A DNA stretch of 27,500 bases from Dunaliella salina (lineage: Eukaryota > Chlorophyta > Chlorophyceae > Chlamydomonadales > Dunaliellaceae): contig MU069475.1 in NCBI GenBank assembly GCA_002284615.2, positions 594,184 to 621,683 on the forward strand, given 5' to 3'. How positions within the stretch are numbered: position 1 is the stretch's first letter; each line of letters opens with the position of its first letter. The notes below the pieces were generated by a model. That model worked only from the letters and a program-made list of their open reading frames with translations, searched no databases and was not told where the DNA came from. Positions 1 to 9,734 of this stretch are shown in pieces. Both the position numbers and the translations under genes were made by a program.

Positions 1-200
1 GAAAACTTTCTTCAACTCTCATCAACAAGATCAGGCACGGGCTACTGCCAGTAACCCACCTGATCCCCACTGACTTCTTGCTTCTGCTTTCTCTTGGTGA
101 AGCGGATACACGGTGCCTCGGCCCTAGGTATCCTCTTTTCCTTAATTGATGTGGGGAGTGTTTTCACTGCCTGCGTAGTTTTTCTTTTCTTTTCTTTTCT
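1..200 (+). mobile_element. Family 1 LINE copy B, 3' terminal fragment
   Basis: This is the last part of a family 1 LINE running off the left edge. Bases 2-73 encode the C-terminus of its polyprotein, ending in NPPDPH and TGA at 71-73. Bases 74-178 are 3' UTR and 179-200 are a pyrimidine tail made of CTTTT units. The whole segment matches the reverse complement of copy D (7508-7700) almost base for base, including the UTR block around CTTAATTGATGTGGGGAG. The tail stops at 200, where the sequence changes to family 2 LINE coding sequence on the minus strand, so B is inserted in copy A. Its 5' target-site duplication lies outside the window. Confidence 0.85.
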
Positions 201-866
201 CAGTTGGCCACACGCTCCTATGCCTTTTCCGTAAATCAACCACAAAATCATTTATCCTAATGGGCTGGCCTGAGTACACGCAATGTGTGAAGTAGTTGCG
301 CCTGTCCAATCCCTGAAGAGCAGATATAAACTCTGACGTCCAGCACTTTTTAGAGTTACTACTCATGTCAATATCCGCTCCAAGTACCCTACGTAAAGTA
401 ATGCTGTTGCAGGCAAGGGAGGCATTATAAAATCTGAAAGCAGGTCGAAACCAATAGAATTATAATGGTTCAAACCCACATTCACACAGCACAGACCAAT
501 TTGGTGTATTTTTTTCACTCCAAGAATTCGCTTCAGTAAACACAGGTGCACAGTCTGCAACGGGCAGGTCATCTCATCTCCTGGTCTCGTAAACCTGGTA
601 CCCCAAATTTGACTAGCATACATGCTAGCAGGGAAAGCATATGTCTTAGTCAACCAAAGCATGGTATGAGGTCTATCGGCGAGCTTATATTCATCTGCAA
701 CATGCCTAATACGACGACATCCAGCCAAAAAAGGTGCACACATATGCTCAGAAGAGGCAAGGGAGTTAAATTGTTTCACAAACAGCATACCCAAGTATTT
801 AAATGACTCTGCACGCACGAGCTGCTCGCCACCTAGGTTGAGAAAAGGAACATTATCTCCTTCACC
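201..866 (-). pseudogene. Family 2 LINE copy A1: RT C-terminal remnant
   Basis: This is a decayed remnant of a non-LTR retrotransposon polyprotein, downstream of the RT catalytic core. On the minus strand it reads ESFKYLGMLF (the usual RT thumb motif), then PHTMLWLTKTYAFPASMYAS, IWGTRF and LLKRILGV. In another frame at 366-200 it reads FVVDLRKRHRSVW, which aligns with FVVDLRTRH of LINE I at about 19.13 kb. At least one frameshift separates the pieces (near 363-480). The 3' part is cut off by copy B at 200. The start at about 866 is where a second, related copy (A2) ends. No RNase H or catalytic YADD is present in this stretch. Confidence 0.75.
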
Positions 867-1357
867 TTTCCTTCACCCCAAGGAAACGCTTCAGTAAGCA
901 CAGGTGCACATTTTGTAAAAGGCAGTCCCATTCAGCACCTTCTTTCATATATCTAGTGCCCCAGATATGACAAGCATACATGCTAGCAGGGAGAGCATAT
1001 GTTTTAGCCAGCCAGAGCATGGTATGCGGCCTGTCAGTCAAGTGGTACTCTGATGCAAATTGCCTGATCCGTCTACATCCAGCCAGGAAAAGAGCGCACA
1101 TGTGTTTGGCAGTGGCCTGAGGGTTGCGCTGCTTTGTGAACAGCATGCCTAAATATTTGAAAGACTCTGCACAAGCCAAACGCGCTTCACCTAAGGTAAA
1201 GACTGGCACATTATTGCGCTTAGGATTGAAACGCACAATCTGACTTGGCAGCATTTACCACCAATCCTTTCCGCCGAGCATAAGCATGCAACCTATCCAA
1301 CATCAACTGGAGCTGACCAGGCTGGTTACTGGTAAGGCACAGCTTACTAAGCTTCTA
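866..1357 (-). pseudogene. Family 2 LINE copy A2: RT C-terminal remnant
   Basis: This second copy of the same RT region lies directly upstream of A1 in the same orientation. Minus-strand translation gives QLMLDRLHAYARRKG (1310-1260 region), NPKRNNVPVFTLGEARLAC, ESFKYLGMLFTKQ, PHTMLWLAKTYALPASMYAC, IWGTRY and LLKRFLGVKE. The amino acid sequence is clearly homologous to A1 but well diverged, so this is not a fresh duplication. The copy stops after GVKE at a short direct repeat (GGTGAAGGA twice) where A1 begins. Its upstream end near 1357 abuts the UTR relic E. It is a non-functional fragment without RT catalytic motifs. Confidence 0.72.
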
Positions 1358-1360
1358 GGT

Positions 1361-1475
1361 GAAAAAGGAATCAGGGCTCTTTTGGGCCAATGTGTCTCCT
1401 TTTCCTGAATTGGTGCAGGGAGAGTTTCCTCTGCCTGCGCAGATGTTCCTTCTCTCTTCCTTTTTTTGGAACTTC
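1361..1475 (+). mobile_element. Family 1 LINE copy E, 3' UTR relic
   Basis: The stretch around GGCCAATGTGTCTCCTTTTC, followed by GAATTGGTGCAGGGAGAG and CTCTGCCTGCGCAG, matches the 3' UTR of copy F read on its own strand (12060-12150, minus) and more distantly that of B and D. A pyrimidine-rich tail (TTCCTTCTCTCTTCC) follows. No coding sequence remains, so this is either a very short 5'-truncated insertion or the leftover of a larger copy. Boundaries are approximate and no duplication was identified. Confidence 0.5.
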
Positions 1476-2140
1476 TCAGCAGAAGGGTTTCTATCACCGC
1501 GACCAATTCTGCCTGACTTAGCTCTGTTTCCTTGGCTTCTTCCTAATGAAACTAAATAGCAACTCCTTCCCAAGGCTGGTCAGCCCATGACTGGCTTCAA
1601 AGCTCTTGGCAAGGCTGTGGTACAAGGTTGAAGGGTACCAAATTTGGTTTAAAAGCAGGTCTCCAGTAATACTGCTGACTGTCTGCATGCAAAGAAAAGG
1701 AGAAAGAAAAGACGTGCAGCCAGACAATATTCTCAGAGGTGTCCAGCTGAGGCTTGAGCTTTAAGTTAAAGCTGCCTGTTTTTGGCATGCTCCCCTGTGT
1801 TTGTCTCCCAAAACTGCAATTTATAAACTTGGCTTTCTCTGGTAGCCAATTTGATCGGGAGGCCTCTGTAGCATTTAAGTTTTTAAATTGCCAGTTCCGG
1901 GCCACGCACCTGTTTTCCCATGGCGTGAACCCTAGTTCTCACCACAAAAACTCCATGTCTGACCACCCACTGCACCAAATTGGGTGCTTTCTAGTGTTTT
2001 TTGGGTCCTTGTAACAAAAAATATCATTGCAACAACTATGGAGTGAGAGGACCCTGTGTTTGACGTTGTGTGGTAACGTCAGCCATACTCCCACAAAAGC
2101 ACCATGTGAGGGTTTACAGGCGCAGGTTACAGCAAACAAT
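1476..2140. other. Unassigned stretch, no recognised gene
   Basis: About 660 bases between relic E and the 3' end of LINE H. Short open frames exist on both strands (for example about 100 codons at 1597-1905 minus), but none shows a recognisable motif, splice border or biased composition. Part of it may be 3' UTR or older decayed transposon sequence. Confidence 0.4.
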
Positions 2141-2318
2141 GGCTCCTGTCGAAACATGTCAGGGAAAATGGTTACAATGTTTAAGGACCTTCAGCCAGAA
2201 AGTTCGGCTGATCAGTCTGTGACTGGTCTACGCCAGTCAAAAATAAATCCATGAGCTCAGAAATATAATGGAAAAGCTTGTTGTTCTTCTGGGAAAGAAA
2301 ATGAAAGACCAAGGGCGC
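2141..2318 (-). pseudogene. Family 2 LINE copy H, 3' terminal part
   Basis: On the minus strand this reads PLVFHFLSQKNNKLFHYISE then LMDLF. It aligns with the C-terminus of LINE I (VSAFLNQNNNKLPFFLDELM, about 19.53-19.58 kb). After the coding part, CTGAAGG and CATTGTAACC resemble the 3' UTR start of LINE I. The other part of the same copy is 8.8 kb away at 11135-11640. Joining the two across element C, with one copy of the 11-bp duplication kept, gives a continuous frame from WKYSELFQQLASS into PLVFHFLSQ, apart from one stop. This half is therefore the downstream end of H, split by C. Confidence 0.8.
2308..2318. repeat. Left target-site duplication of element C
   Basis: ACCAAGGGCGC here is repeated exactly at 11124-11134, directly after the pyrimidine tail of element C. 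The two copies bracket C, and removing C plus one copy restores the LINE H reading frame. Eleven bases is a normal length for LINE insertion. Confidence 0.85.
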
Positions 2319-2957
2319 GACTCTGACGACAGCGCCCAGTGCCACATCAGAGCGCGAAGGCGCCAACAGAAGAAATTTGCAAAACACCCTGCCCTTGCCA
2401 ACAAGGAAATTTTCAATGGCAAAAACACTGCTCCTCCCCAAGCCCAAGTACTCACGGACCCTGACACAGGCGAAGTAGAAACAGACCCATGCAAAATAGC
2501 TGGTATTGTGGAAAAGTTTTACACTGACAGCATGGCTGTCCCCAGCATCAAAACTGGGGCCTACCTTCCACCTGAACCCCAAGCCAGGAGCAACTACCCC
2601 TGGATGGACCGACAGTGCGAGGACCACTTCCTCCTTGAAACGTCCGTCACTAGGGCTGAGGACGATACTCGAAGGAAAAAGGAATGGCTTCACAACTCCA
2701 TCCTAGACAGCTGCTCCTTCCACGAATGCATCCAATCCCTCACAAACAACAAGACCCCAGGACCTGACGGCATAGCCAATGAGCTACTCAAACACCTGCC
2801 GCATGAATACAAGAAATCCATCCACAAACTCTTTATCATCATGTGGGCAACAGGGATCACCCCCAAAGCTTGGAAAAAGAGTGATACCATTCTTATCTTT
2901 AAAGGAAAGGGCCCTGAAATGGACATCATGTCCTACCAACCCATTGGCCTGGCCAAC
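2319..2957 (+). pseudogene. Element C: reverse transcriptase, N-terminal part
   Basis: This first segment of the RT domain is in frame 0 relative to the later ORF. It begins in the spacer typical of the region between endonuclease and RT (LTDPDTGEVETDP at about 2450), followed by NNKTPGPDGIANELL at about 2745-2790, the conserved KxPGPDGI motif of LINE RTs. Then WKKSDTILIFKGKG and SYQPIGLANTLY match RT motif 2, with Gln in place of the usual Arg of YRPI. The open frame also runs upstream to 2268, but bases before 2319 belong to LINE H (antisense), so that methionine is not genuine. A frameshift near 2957 moves coding to another frame. Confidence 0.82.
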
Positions 2958-3410
2958 ACCCTCTATGGACACGCCTAGTAACAACCACCCTCTGTGAATA
3001 TTCAGAGAGCCACTCCCTCCTGAGCTCTATGCAAGCGGGCTTCCGTAAACACACAGGTACCATACACCAACTCCAAAACCTAATCATGACCCTTGAAGAT
3101 TCCAAACTCTTTAATAAAAATGTTTATGCTCTAATTGTAGATTTTACTTCTGCGTTCAACACAACAGACCATGACAAACTACTTTGGATCATGTATGATT
3201 TCGGCTTCCCCACCGATGCCATTGACACAGTTAAGAACCTATACCAAGGGGCCCACACCAGAATCCGTTGAGCAACTGGTCAGTATTCCAAAGACATCCC
3301 TATAGAAAGGGAAATCATCCAAGGAGACACCTTCTTCCCCTTCCTCATCCTCATACACATGGAACCCTTGCTGCGCTTGCTCCATGCTGGCGGGCAAGGC
3401 TATGAATATG
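2958..3410 (+). pseudogene. Element C: RT palm motifs A and B (shifted frame)
   Basis: This is the middle of the RT domain. SMQAGFRKHTGT and NVYALIVDFTSAFNTTDHDK (about 3119-3178) form RT motif A, with the catalytic Asp of VDF retained. A TGA at 3270-3272 interrupts the frame. After it, IIQGDTFFPFLILIHMEPLL corresponds to motif B, where QGD is retained and the usual PLSP is changed. The frame is displaced from both neighbours, and coding returns to the original frame near 3410. The two opposite shifts plus the stop inactivate the enzyme. Confidence 0.78.
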
Positions 3411-6400
3411 AATGCCTTAACCAAAAAAACCCAGACTCTGGAACAGAAAATCCAGAGCAAAATCAGCAGTGGGGCATTCGCAGATGACCTCATCTGCCCC
3501 ACAGGCTCATGTTCTAACCTACGTATTCAAGCCAAGAAATTAAGCCTCTACGCTGATTGGGCCCACCTCATCATCTCTGGTTCAAAAACAAAGGTGAATT
3601 GAAACCTTCTTAGCCCACAAACAATGCAAATAAGGGGCAATACGTCCGGTGCTGATTTTGCTCGACGTCACCTTAAAGATAAGATACTAGTCCAGGTCAA
3701 GCCGGCCCAATTCATTTGCCCCGGAGACCCATTTACTTACCTTGGCGTTGAAGTCACCATGACATTAGACTGGGAACCCCAGCTTAACAAAATGGAGGAA
3801 AAGCTCACCAAAAAGCTGGCAAGCCTCACATGCTCTTTTGCCACACCCAAGCAAACAATGGATGTAATTTGCACAGCCATCATCCCCAGCATTGCACACG
3901 CCTTTCCAGTGACACCTTGCTCCGAGAAGGACCTTGCGGGCTGGGACACATTTATACTCAAGGTTATCAAAGAAAGGTACAAGCTCTGGCATAGCACTGC
4001 CACAGCCATCCTACGGGAAAACAAAAATAATTATGGTCTTGGTTGTACATCCACTGCAGTAGAATATAATGCAAGGTGTGCAACGGCCCTCACCAGCAGC
4101 CTCAATAACACCGGCAGACATGGCCGGGTCACCAAGGCAATGCTTGAATCGCAAATCCAAAAACTGAGACACTACGCAATCAGGAGCATCAACCCATTNC
4201 ACCAAACTTCCAACTTCATCCTCAAGCAGTTACCCTGCATGCTCTGTGTCAGGCAATACCTCTGCATCAACAATAGCGATCTTGACGTCTCCTATCAAAA
4301 AGCACCTTACCTTCCCACCACCATCACTCCCATAGTAAAAGTCCTCTCAATGCCAATGCAACCCACCCTTAAAACCTTAGCCTGTCACTGCACTTATACG
4401 CTCATGGAAATAGGCATAAACAGGCTCTCTGCTTTGATGAATAATAACCTCATGCATATTATTGACGGGAACAAACTCACATCTCTGTTTGGCTGCAAAA
4501 TAAAGACAAAACATATTGAAGCCCTGAATAGACTCTCTCATACCCTCAACACCCACACTCTGACTGAGGACAGACTTGACCTCATCAGCACAATCATTCG
4601 CAACCAAGACAGCTCACTCAATAAAACCCCTGAATCACGCTGCATAAATCATACAACATATACAGAAATGATGAAAACAGAACATACACCAACAGGATGG
4701 AACTGGTCAAAGTTTTACCTAGCCCATGCTCCCCCTGATCCCCCCAATTCCAACCCAAACAGTGGGAGATGTGCCCCTAATACACGCATACACCCTGATT
4801 CTAGAGCTTACAGCAACCCCCTCTTTGATGCTGAGGATATGGAAGTAGAGAATGCTTCCCCCAGCAGCCAGGAGAGCCCATTTCCAAACAGTCAACCATG
4901 CGCAGAGGGGCACTCATACCAAGGCAGACGCACTCACAAAAGAAACAATCCCCACGCGGAGCAGCCGCAAACACAAGTACATAATATACAACCCAATCAA
5001 ACCTTTGTTACACCCCACACACAGACCCCGTCCCTGGAGCCCTCTCAGACACCACAAATTGGAAGCAGAAGGTCCAGAGGGAGCCGAGCCCCAACAACAC
5101 TTTTTGACCCTGATTCCCAACCCATAATAACCCCTTTTCCCTCACCTCCAAACACCTCAAGCACTGATTTTCCCCCATGGCTCTGGAATTATAAACAGAA
5201 TAAGGCAGCTACATTAAGCGCAGTTGAAGCTAGTAACACCATCTTCCGCTTTGACCATGTCATCTTACATATCTTGGGCTGGCAGCATCTCCGGAAATGT
5301 AAGAGATCTTCTCAAAAAAAGGAGCAAAAACAATACAAAGTACAATGGCACCCTGTCATCATTGAAAAATGGGCCTTGCCCATTTTCCAAAATGATGGGC
5401 TGAAAGTGGCCTCTTCAAAGCATGTACCAAGAAGAACTAAAGCAGACCCGTGTTGCCAGCTCTGCTGGAGCCCATTAAGCAAAGAATGCACCTTTGAAAG
5501 TCAAATCCATGAAGATATGCCCACCTGTGATACCTGCCACCGCACATACCACTGGGACTGTCTCATAGATGTCAAAGCATGCTCCCAAAATGACCGGGCA
5601 CTGAGCGAGCAAAATGAGCACTGGGACTGCCCTGCCTGCGCATCCCTGTCAGACTCCCAAAAAGCGGAAAGGATCAACTTCTCTGCAGACTGTGAAATGA
5701 TTTATGTAGAGTGGCATCCTAAATGGGAAGCTGAAGAAATGCTACAAATACATCCAGACCTGGATGCTCATGTGCAAGCCTTTGACGCGGAGGAAAGACC
5801 AGAGGAAATGGAAGACCCCTTGACCATTGAAATAGACCTGGACAATCTTGTCAACCAAGGCTTTGAAGGCAATCCTCAGAGCCTATCTGAATCTCCATGG
5901 CTCTCAACCACCGGCTGCGCAATTTGCAAGAATGTCACCTTTGACTTCCAACCTACCAATCCCCAGAAAGATATCATGCCAACTTGGCAATGTGAAATTA
6001 TCATTAGAAGTGTTGACCTCATGAAGGAAACTCTTCACTCGGACACAACTGATGAGGTTGCCATGCCAACACAAATGCCAGAGGTAACCACCTCTGAATG
6101 CGCCTGCATCTACAATGCCAATGGCAAATGCATGGGCATGCTCATTATAGAAAGGCTCATAACCCTGCTCGAAGCCTACGAAGCAGCCAAAAGAGCAGGC
6201 ATCCATGCCACCATTCAGCCCCCTGTCCAGGATTCAGCATCTGAAATCATGGGTCTGCTCTCACGCCAAAAGGCTCAACAGAAAAATCCTTTGGCTCAGA
6301 GCAAAAAAGTTTTCAATTCAAACATGTTTATTACTCCTTCCCACATCCAACCAGCCCTGCATAAATGGTGCATGGTCTCAGCGGAGAGGTTTCCCAGCCC

Positions 6401-6653
6401 TCTTAATTTTGAAAATACCTACAACACTTATTTCAGCACAAATTACCAAGACCTGGTCTTTGGGGCGCACACAGACGCCCTCCCTGTGCGCTACACTGGC
6501 TTCTCCTTCTGCCATCCTCCACACGATGATGAAATGATGTTTAAGCTCCTACGCCACGCAGTGCACTCCTCCCTCCATTCCACAGATCCATTTGCCACCT
6601 TCATGCTCCTGCCCCACTGGAGAGGCTTCAGCTGTAACGCGTATATGAGCTAG
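3411..6653 (+). pseudogene. Element C: RT motif C, thumb, linker and PHD finger
   Basis: This segment starts with the rest of the palm. FADDL at about 3478-3492 is RT motif C with both catalytic Asp residues. An in-frame TGA (3600-3602) separates it from a 1,009-codon open frame at 3624-6653. FTYLGVEV (about 3732) is the thumb motif. KERYKLWHSTATAILRE and a helical region follow to about residue 330. Residues 360-520 are a Pro/Ser/Thr/Asn-rich, probably disordered linker. A Cys4-His-Cys3 PHD finger lies at residues 610-674: CxLC, CDTC, YHWDC and WDCPAC. PHD fingers usually bind histone H3 tails, and a chromatin-targeting role here is inference. The rest is conserved only among family 1 copies. 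The frame ends at TAG 6651, yet homology continues downstream, so this stop is a mutation. One N (4199) gives an unknown residue. Confidence 0.82.
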
Positions 6654-7507
6654 CTGAAACAATACCCAGATACTACAAAAGTTCTTGCCAAATTCCCTGC
6701 AAGAAAAATCCAATTCCAAGCACCACAACACTGGTTTGATACCATACCGGATGGGTGACCCAATCCTGCCCCACCTTCCTATCCTAAGCAACTCATTGTT
6801 GTGTGGAACCGTGATGCCAGAATAATGCTAGATACCGCAAATAAAGACTGGTTTCAGTCCCTCCAGCAAGATGTAAAGCAAGTTACAACAGAAGCTTGTT
6901 GGCTACCTTCGGATACTCCAAATACTGTCACGCCGCTGCGTACCCACCAACACCTAGCATCAAATACTTGAAAACAGAAATTCCAATCACTCCCCCCTGA
7001 CACCCATAGCTGCTCACACAAGTGCCCTCAGGAAAGGGCAGAACTTACCCCTGCCAACTACAAAAAGATGTTAACACCTAAAGTTAAGGACTGGAGGGAA
7101 ATCACCTACACTGATGGCAGTGTAATTCAACATAAAGATGACGACTCCCTACCACTTTCTGGTTCAGGTGTTTACAAACCAGGAAGTGAAACTGCTGCAC
7201 CCTCCCAACACTTGCAAGTGCACATAAAACCCAATGGCCATGGGCCAACCAATACCATCACCAGAGCAGAACTTGTGGGTATTCTTGTGGCACTCCAACA
7301 CGAGCAAACTGAGATTGCCACTGATAGTGCATCCTGCCTTTTTCAGGTTTCTAATCAAACCCTTAACCCGATGCGCATGAGGTATCACCTACATGCAGAG
7401 CTCATCATAAGTATCAACCATATTAGAGCATTCCCCTCACCCTATCCATTTTAACAAAGTCAAAGCCCACTATGGCATCATAGGAAATGAGGGGGCCGAC
7501 GCTTGCG
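6654..7507 (+). pseudogene. Element C: connection and RNase H domain (5' part)
   Basis: Homology continues in the frame of the upstream ORF past TAG 6651, with further in-frame TGA codons near 6757 and 6969. LIVVWNRDARIMLDTANKDW aligns with VWNTAARVRLNEINSNW of copy D. RNase H starts at about 7080. ITYTDGS carries the first catalytic Asp, TITRAELVGIL the Glu, and IATDSAS the second Asp. A +1 shift near 7440 moves the last part, FNKVKAHYGIIGNEGADA, to another frame. Its Asp in GADA is the fourth catalytic position. Copy D then interrupts the domain at 7507 and the protein resumes at 9735 (APTTALSQAIDIALPDA). Confidence 0.8.
7495..7507. repeat. Left target-site duplication of element D
   Basis: GCCGACGCTTGCG occurs here and again, perfectly, at 9722-9734. 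The two 13-bp copies flank element D exactly: the tail begins at 7508 and the truncated 5' end is at 9721. The perfect match points to a fairly recent insertion. Confidence 0.93.
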
Positions 7508-9721
7508 AAAAGAAAAGAAAAGAAAAGAAAAGAAAAACTACGTAGGCAGTGAAAACACTCCCCACATCAATTAAGGAAAAGGGGATACCTAGGGCCGAGG
7601 CACCATGTATCCACTTCACCAAGAGAAAGCAGAAGAAAAAAGTCAGTGGGGATCAGGTGGGTTACTAGCAGTAACCCGTGCCTGACCTTGTTGAGAGTTG
7701 AAAAAGGTCTTCTCAAGAGCGCGTCTGGTGCTGGCAAGTTTGTAGGCATACATGACAGAATGAGCATGAAGCTTCCAAACAAGCTTAGTGGCCTTGGAAG
7801 TGTCAAGACCAAGCTCCTTAAGAGGCTCCAAAGTATGAGGGGTGTAGATGACTCCTCCCACACCTAGCAGGATAGTATGGAGGGTGACTTGAGCTGAGGC
7901 CCCAGAAAGATGACGACAAAGTTCGCGGTGCTGCAGCTTGGAGGCCTCAAGCTGGCTGTTGGGCCGGGTGTCCTCACAGTATTTGACTTCAACAAGGTGG
8001 ATGTGCCTCTGATCTAAGTGGAGCTGACTGGGGTCACGAGCCTTGGATGTTGGTGGAGTGGCTGTGGCTGGCGCTGAGTCCTCCTTGTGTCCCCTGTGCC
8101 CCCCTGTACTTCTCAGCTCATAACGAGGATTCGACCTTGACACCCTTTTCAGGGGAACAACCAATAGAGCATCAGGCCGGCTGGAAGTGAGCCTATTCTT
8201 ATCAGGGAAGCGGCGCGGGAAAATATATATGGGAAGGGTCCTATTAGTAGCATGTTCTGGGATCTGTAAGTCTTGCAAGGCAAGACGGCCTGTTCTGCCA
8301 ATGTCCACGGAGGCAATACCTGCCCCAAGAGGGCCTTTGCTGATGGCTTTTAGGAGGATTCTGCTGGCGATATTGTGTCGCTCAGTTACCATACCAGACA
8401 TGGTTGAATTTTTGCATCCAGATAAGATGTGAAGGGCACTGTCAAGTTCCCCACAAAGGGGGCATTGTAGGCTGGCGGAAATTTTGAAGCGCACAGCATG
8501 TTTTTGGTTGAATAGGGTACCTGTGCGGTATTTAAAAATGTTTTGCTTCATTGTGAAAGAGAGTGTAGACATGGTCCAAAAGGAATTGCTGATATTTTTG
8601 TGGATGCTGGGGAGTAGACTTTGGTAAAAAGAGTAGTACCCCGTGTTCAAGTTGGCATTTCCAAGTCTGTGTTTTGAGTGCATGTGTTTCCGTAAAGCGT
8701 CGTGGAGGTTGGAGAAGTGTTTGAGCTTTACGGTAGGTGAGTTGCGGCGTCTAGAAGCGTTTGCATGGTTGCAGGAAGTTTCTCCAAAGGCGAGCCACGT
8801 GGTGTCATGGAACGGATTGCCTTCCAGGTTTGCACATGGGAAGGTTATGTCTGTGTCATTATTTTGAGTGGCCTGGTGTTTGGCAATGGCATCTGCGCAT
8901 TCATTGCCAATAATTCCAGCGTGGGATTTGACCTTGAAGAAATGAATAGGGGTAGGTGTATTGCGTATGAGTTGTATGATTATCTTGAGGATGTGGCCCT
9001 GGACATGCTGGTGATGAAGTTCTGGGTAGAGTATTTGCTTTCTGATCTGTTCTAGAGAGCAAAGGCTGTCAGTGGCAATGTAATGATATCCTAGGAGAAT
9101 GGCGGCTGCTATCGCCGCCAATTTGGCTCTTGTGATGGTATGGGTGATCCCTGCTCCATTTGGTTGGATATGATTGGTGCTGTCGCTTGCGGGGTGGTAG
9201 ACCCCTGCACCAATTACTTGTTTACCATTGTGCACATGGGAGCTGCCGTCCGTGTACGCCCATTCTCTCCAGTTTTCAACTTTGTGTACCAGGCAAGGGC
9301 TGGATGGTGTGAGGGATGAGAAACTATTTTGGCTTTGCATGGTACTGTGTAAGGTTTGTAGGTGGGCAGAAGGTAGCTTTTTAAATTTATTGAGGCCAGT
9401 TTCAATTTCTGGGTGTCTTGGATTAAGGATAGGGTCGTTGCTAATTTTATTTGCCAGCCATCTTGCTTCACAGATGTCTTGTTTCAGGCCTTCGAGCCAA
9501 TTTGAGTTAATCTCATTGAGGCGGACTCTTGCGGCGGTATTCCAAACAGCAATTACTTGTAGGCTCCAGGAATGGCATGGAAGGTCAATTTCTTGGCTTA
9601 GACAGAAGGGGGGGGTGGGATAGATGAGATTTGTTGAAGGTATGGTTCCCAGTGTGCGACAGAAGTGAGGATAGGCGTTTAGGAGTTTTGAGTATGGATT
9701 TGTGCTCATAGGGCCTCCCCA
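7508..9721 (-). mobile_element. Family 1 LINE copy D, 5'-truncated insertion in C
   Basis: This is a 2.2-kb insertion on the minus strand, opposite to its host C. Its 3' end is a tail of CTTTT units (7508-7537 on the plus strand as AAAAG repeats), preceded by a 3' UTR nearly identical to that of B. It begins 5' at 9721 inside the region before RNase H, which is the usual result of incomplete reverse transcription. It has no RT, thumb or PHD part. It is flanked by a perfect 13-bp duplication. Its single reading frame is open throughout, unlike C and F, so it is the youngest-looking copy in the window. Confidence 0.93.
7643..9721 (-). CDS. Element D: RNase H, CCHC knuckle, PD-(D/E)XK-like nuclease (partial ORF)
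   Basis: About 692 open codons of the family 1 polyprotein C-terminal half. The open frame extends to ATG 9877, but those first 52 codons are antisense of element C beyond the duplication, so no native start is present. RNase H (about 9260-8890): YTDGS, ITRAKLAAI, IATDS and GNECADAIA. The expected catalytic Glu in TRAEL is Lys (codon 9122-9124), so this RNase H is probably inactive. A CX2CX7HX4C knuckle lies at 8414-8464 (CPLC to SGC). SRPDALLV (PD at 8171-8176) and HLVEVKYCEDTR (EVK at 7982-7990) form a PD-(D/E)XK-like pair about 60 residues apart, separated by a low-complexity Ala/Pro/Thr/Ser insert. LLGVGGVIY follows, and the protein ends NPPDPH at TGA 7643-7645. Zinc knuckle followed by PD...E is the layout of the restriction-like endonuclease of R2-type LINEs. 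Confidence 0.85.
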   Translation of the reverse strand, partial: WGGPMSTNPYSKLLNAYPHFCRTLGTIPSTNLIYPTPPFCLSQEIDLPCHSWSLQVIAVWNTAARVRLNEINSNWLEGLKQDICEARWLANKISNDPILNPRHPEIETGLNKFKKLPSAHLQTLHSTMQSQNSFSSLTPSSPCLVHKVENWREWAYTDGSSHVHNGKQVIGAGVYHPASDSTNHIQPNGAGITHTITRAKLAAIAAAILLGYHYIATDSLCSLEQIRKQILYPELHHQHVQGHILKIIIQLIRNTPTPIHFFKVKSHAGIIGNECADAIAKHQATQNNDTDITFPCANLEGNPFHDTTWLAFGETSCNHANASRRRNSPTVKLKHFSNLHDALRKHMHSKHRLGNANLNTGYYSFYQSLLPSIHKNISNSFWTMSTLSFTMKQNIFKYRTGTLFNQKHAVRFKISASLQCPLCGELDSALHILSGCKNSTMSGMVTERHNIASRILLKAISKGPLGAGIASVDIGRTGRLALQDLQIPEHATNRTLPIYIFPRRFPDKNRLTSSRPDALLVVPLKRVSRSNPRYELRSTGGHRGHKEDSAPATATPPTSKARDPSQLHLDQRHIHLVEVKYCEDTRPNSQLEASKLQHRELCRHLSGASAQVTLHTILLGVGGVIYTPHTLEPLKELGLDTSKATKLVWKLHAHSVMYAYKLASTRRALEKTFFNSQQGQARVTASNPPDPH

Positions 9722-9734
9722 GCCGACGCTTGCG
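9722..9734. repeat. Right target-site duplication of element D
   Basis: This is the second copy of GCCGACGCTTGCG (first at 7495-7507). The coding sequence of element C resumes directly through it (GADAC, then APTTALSQA). Confidence 0.93.

Noticed and set aside
2319..2693. Minus-strand 170-codon frame at 2181-2693
   Set aside because: Only 2181-2318 is LINE H; the rest is antisense of the RT region of element C.
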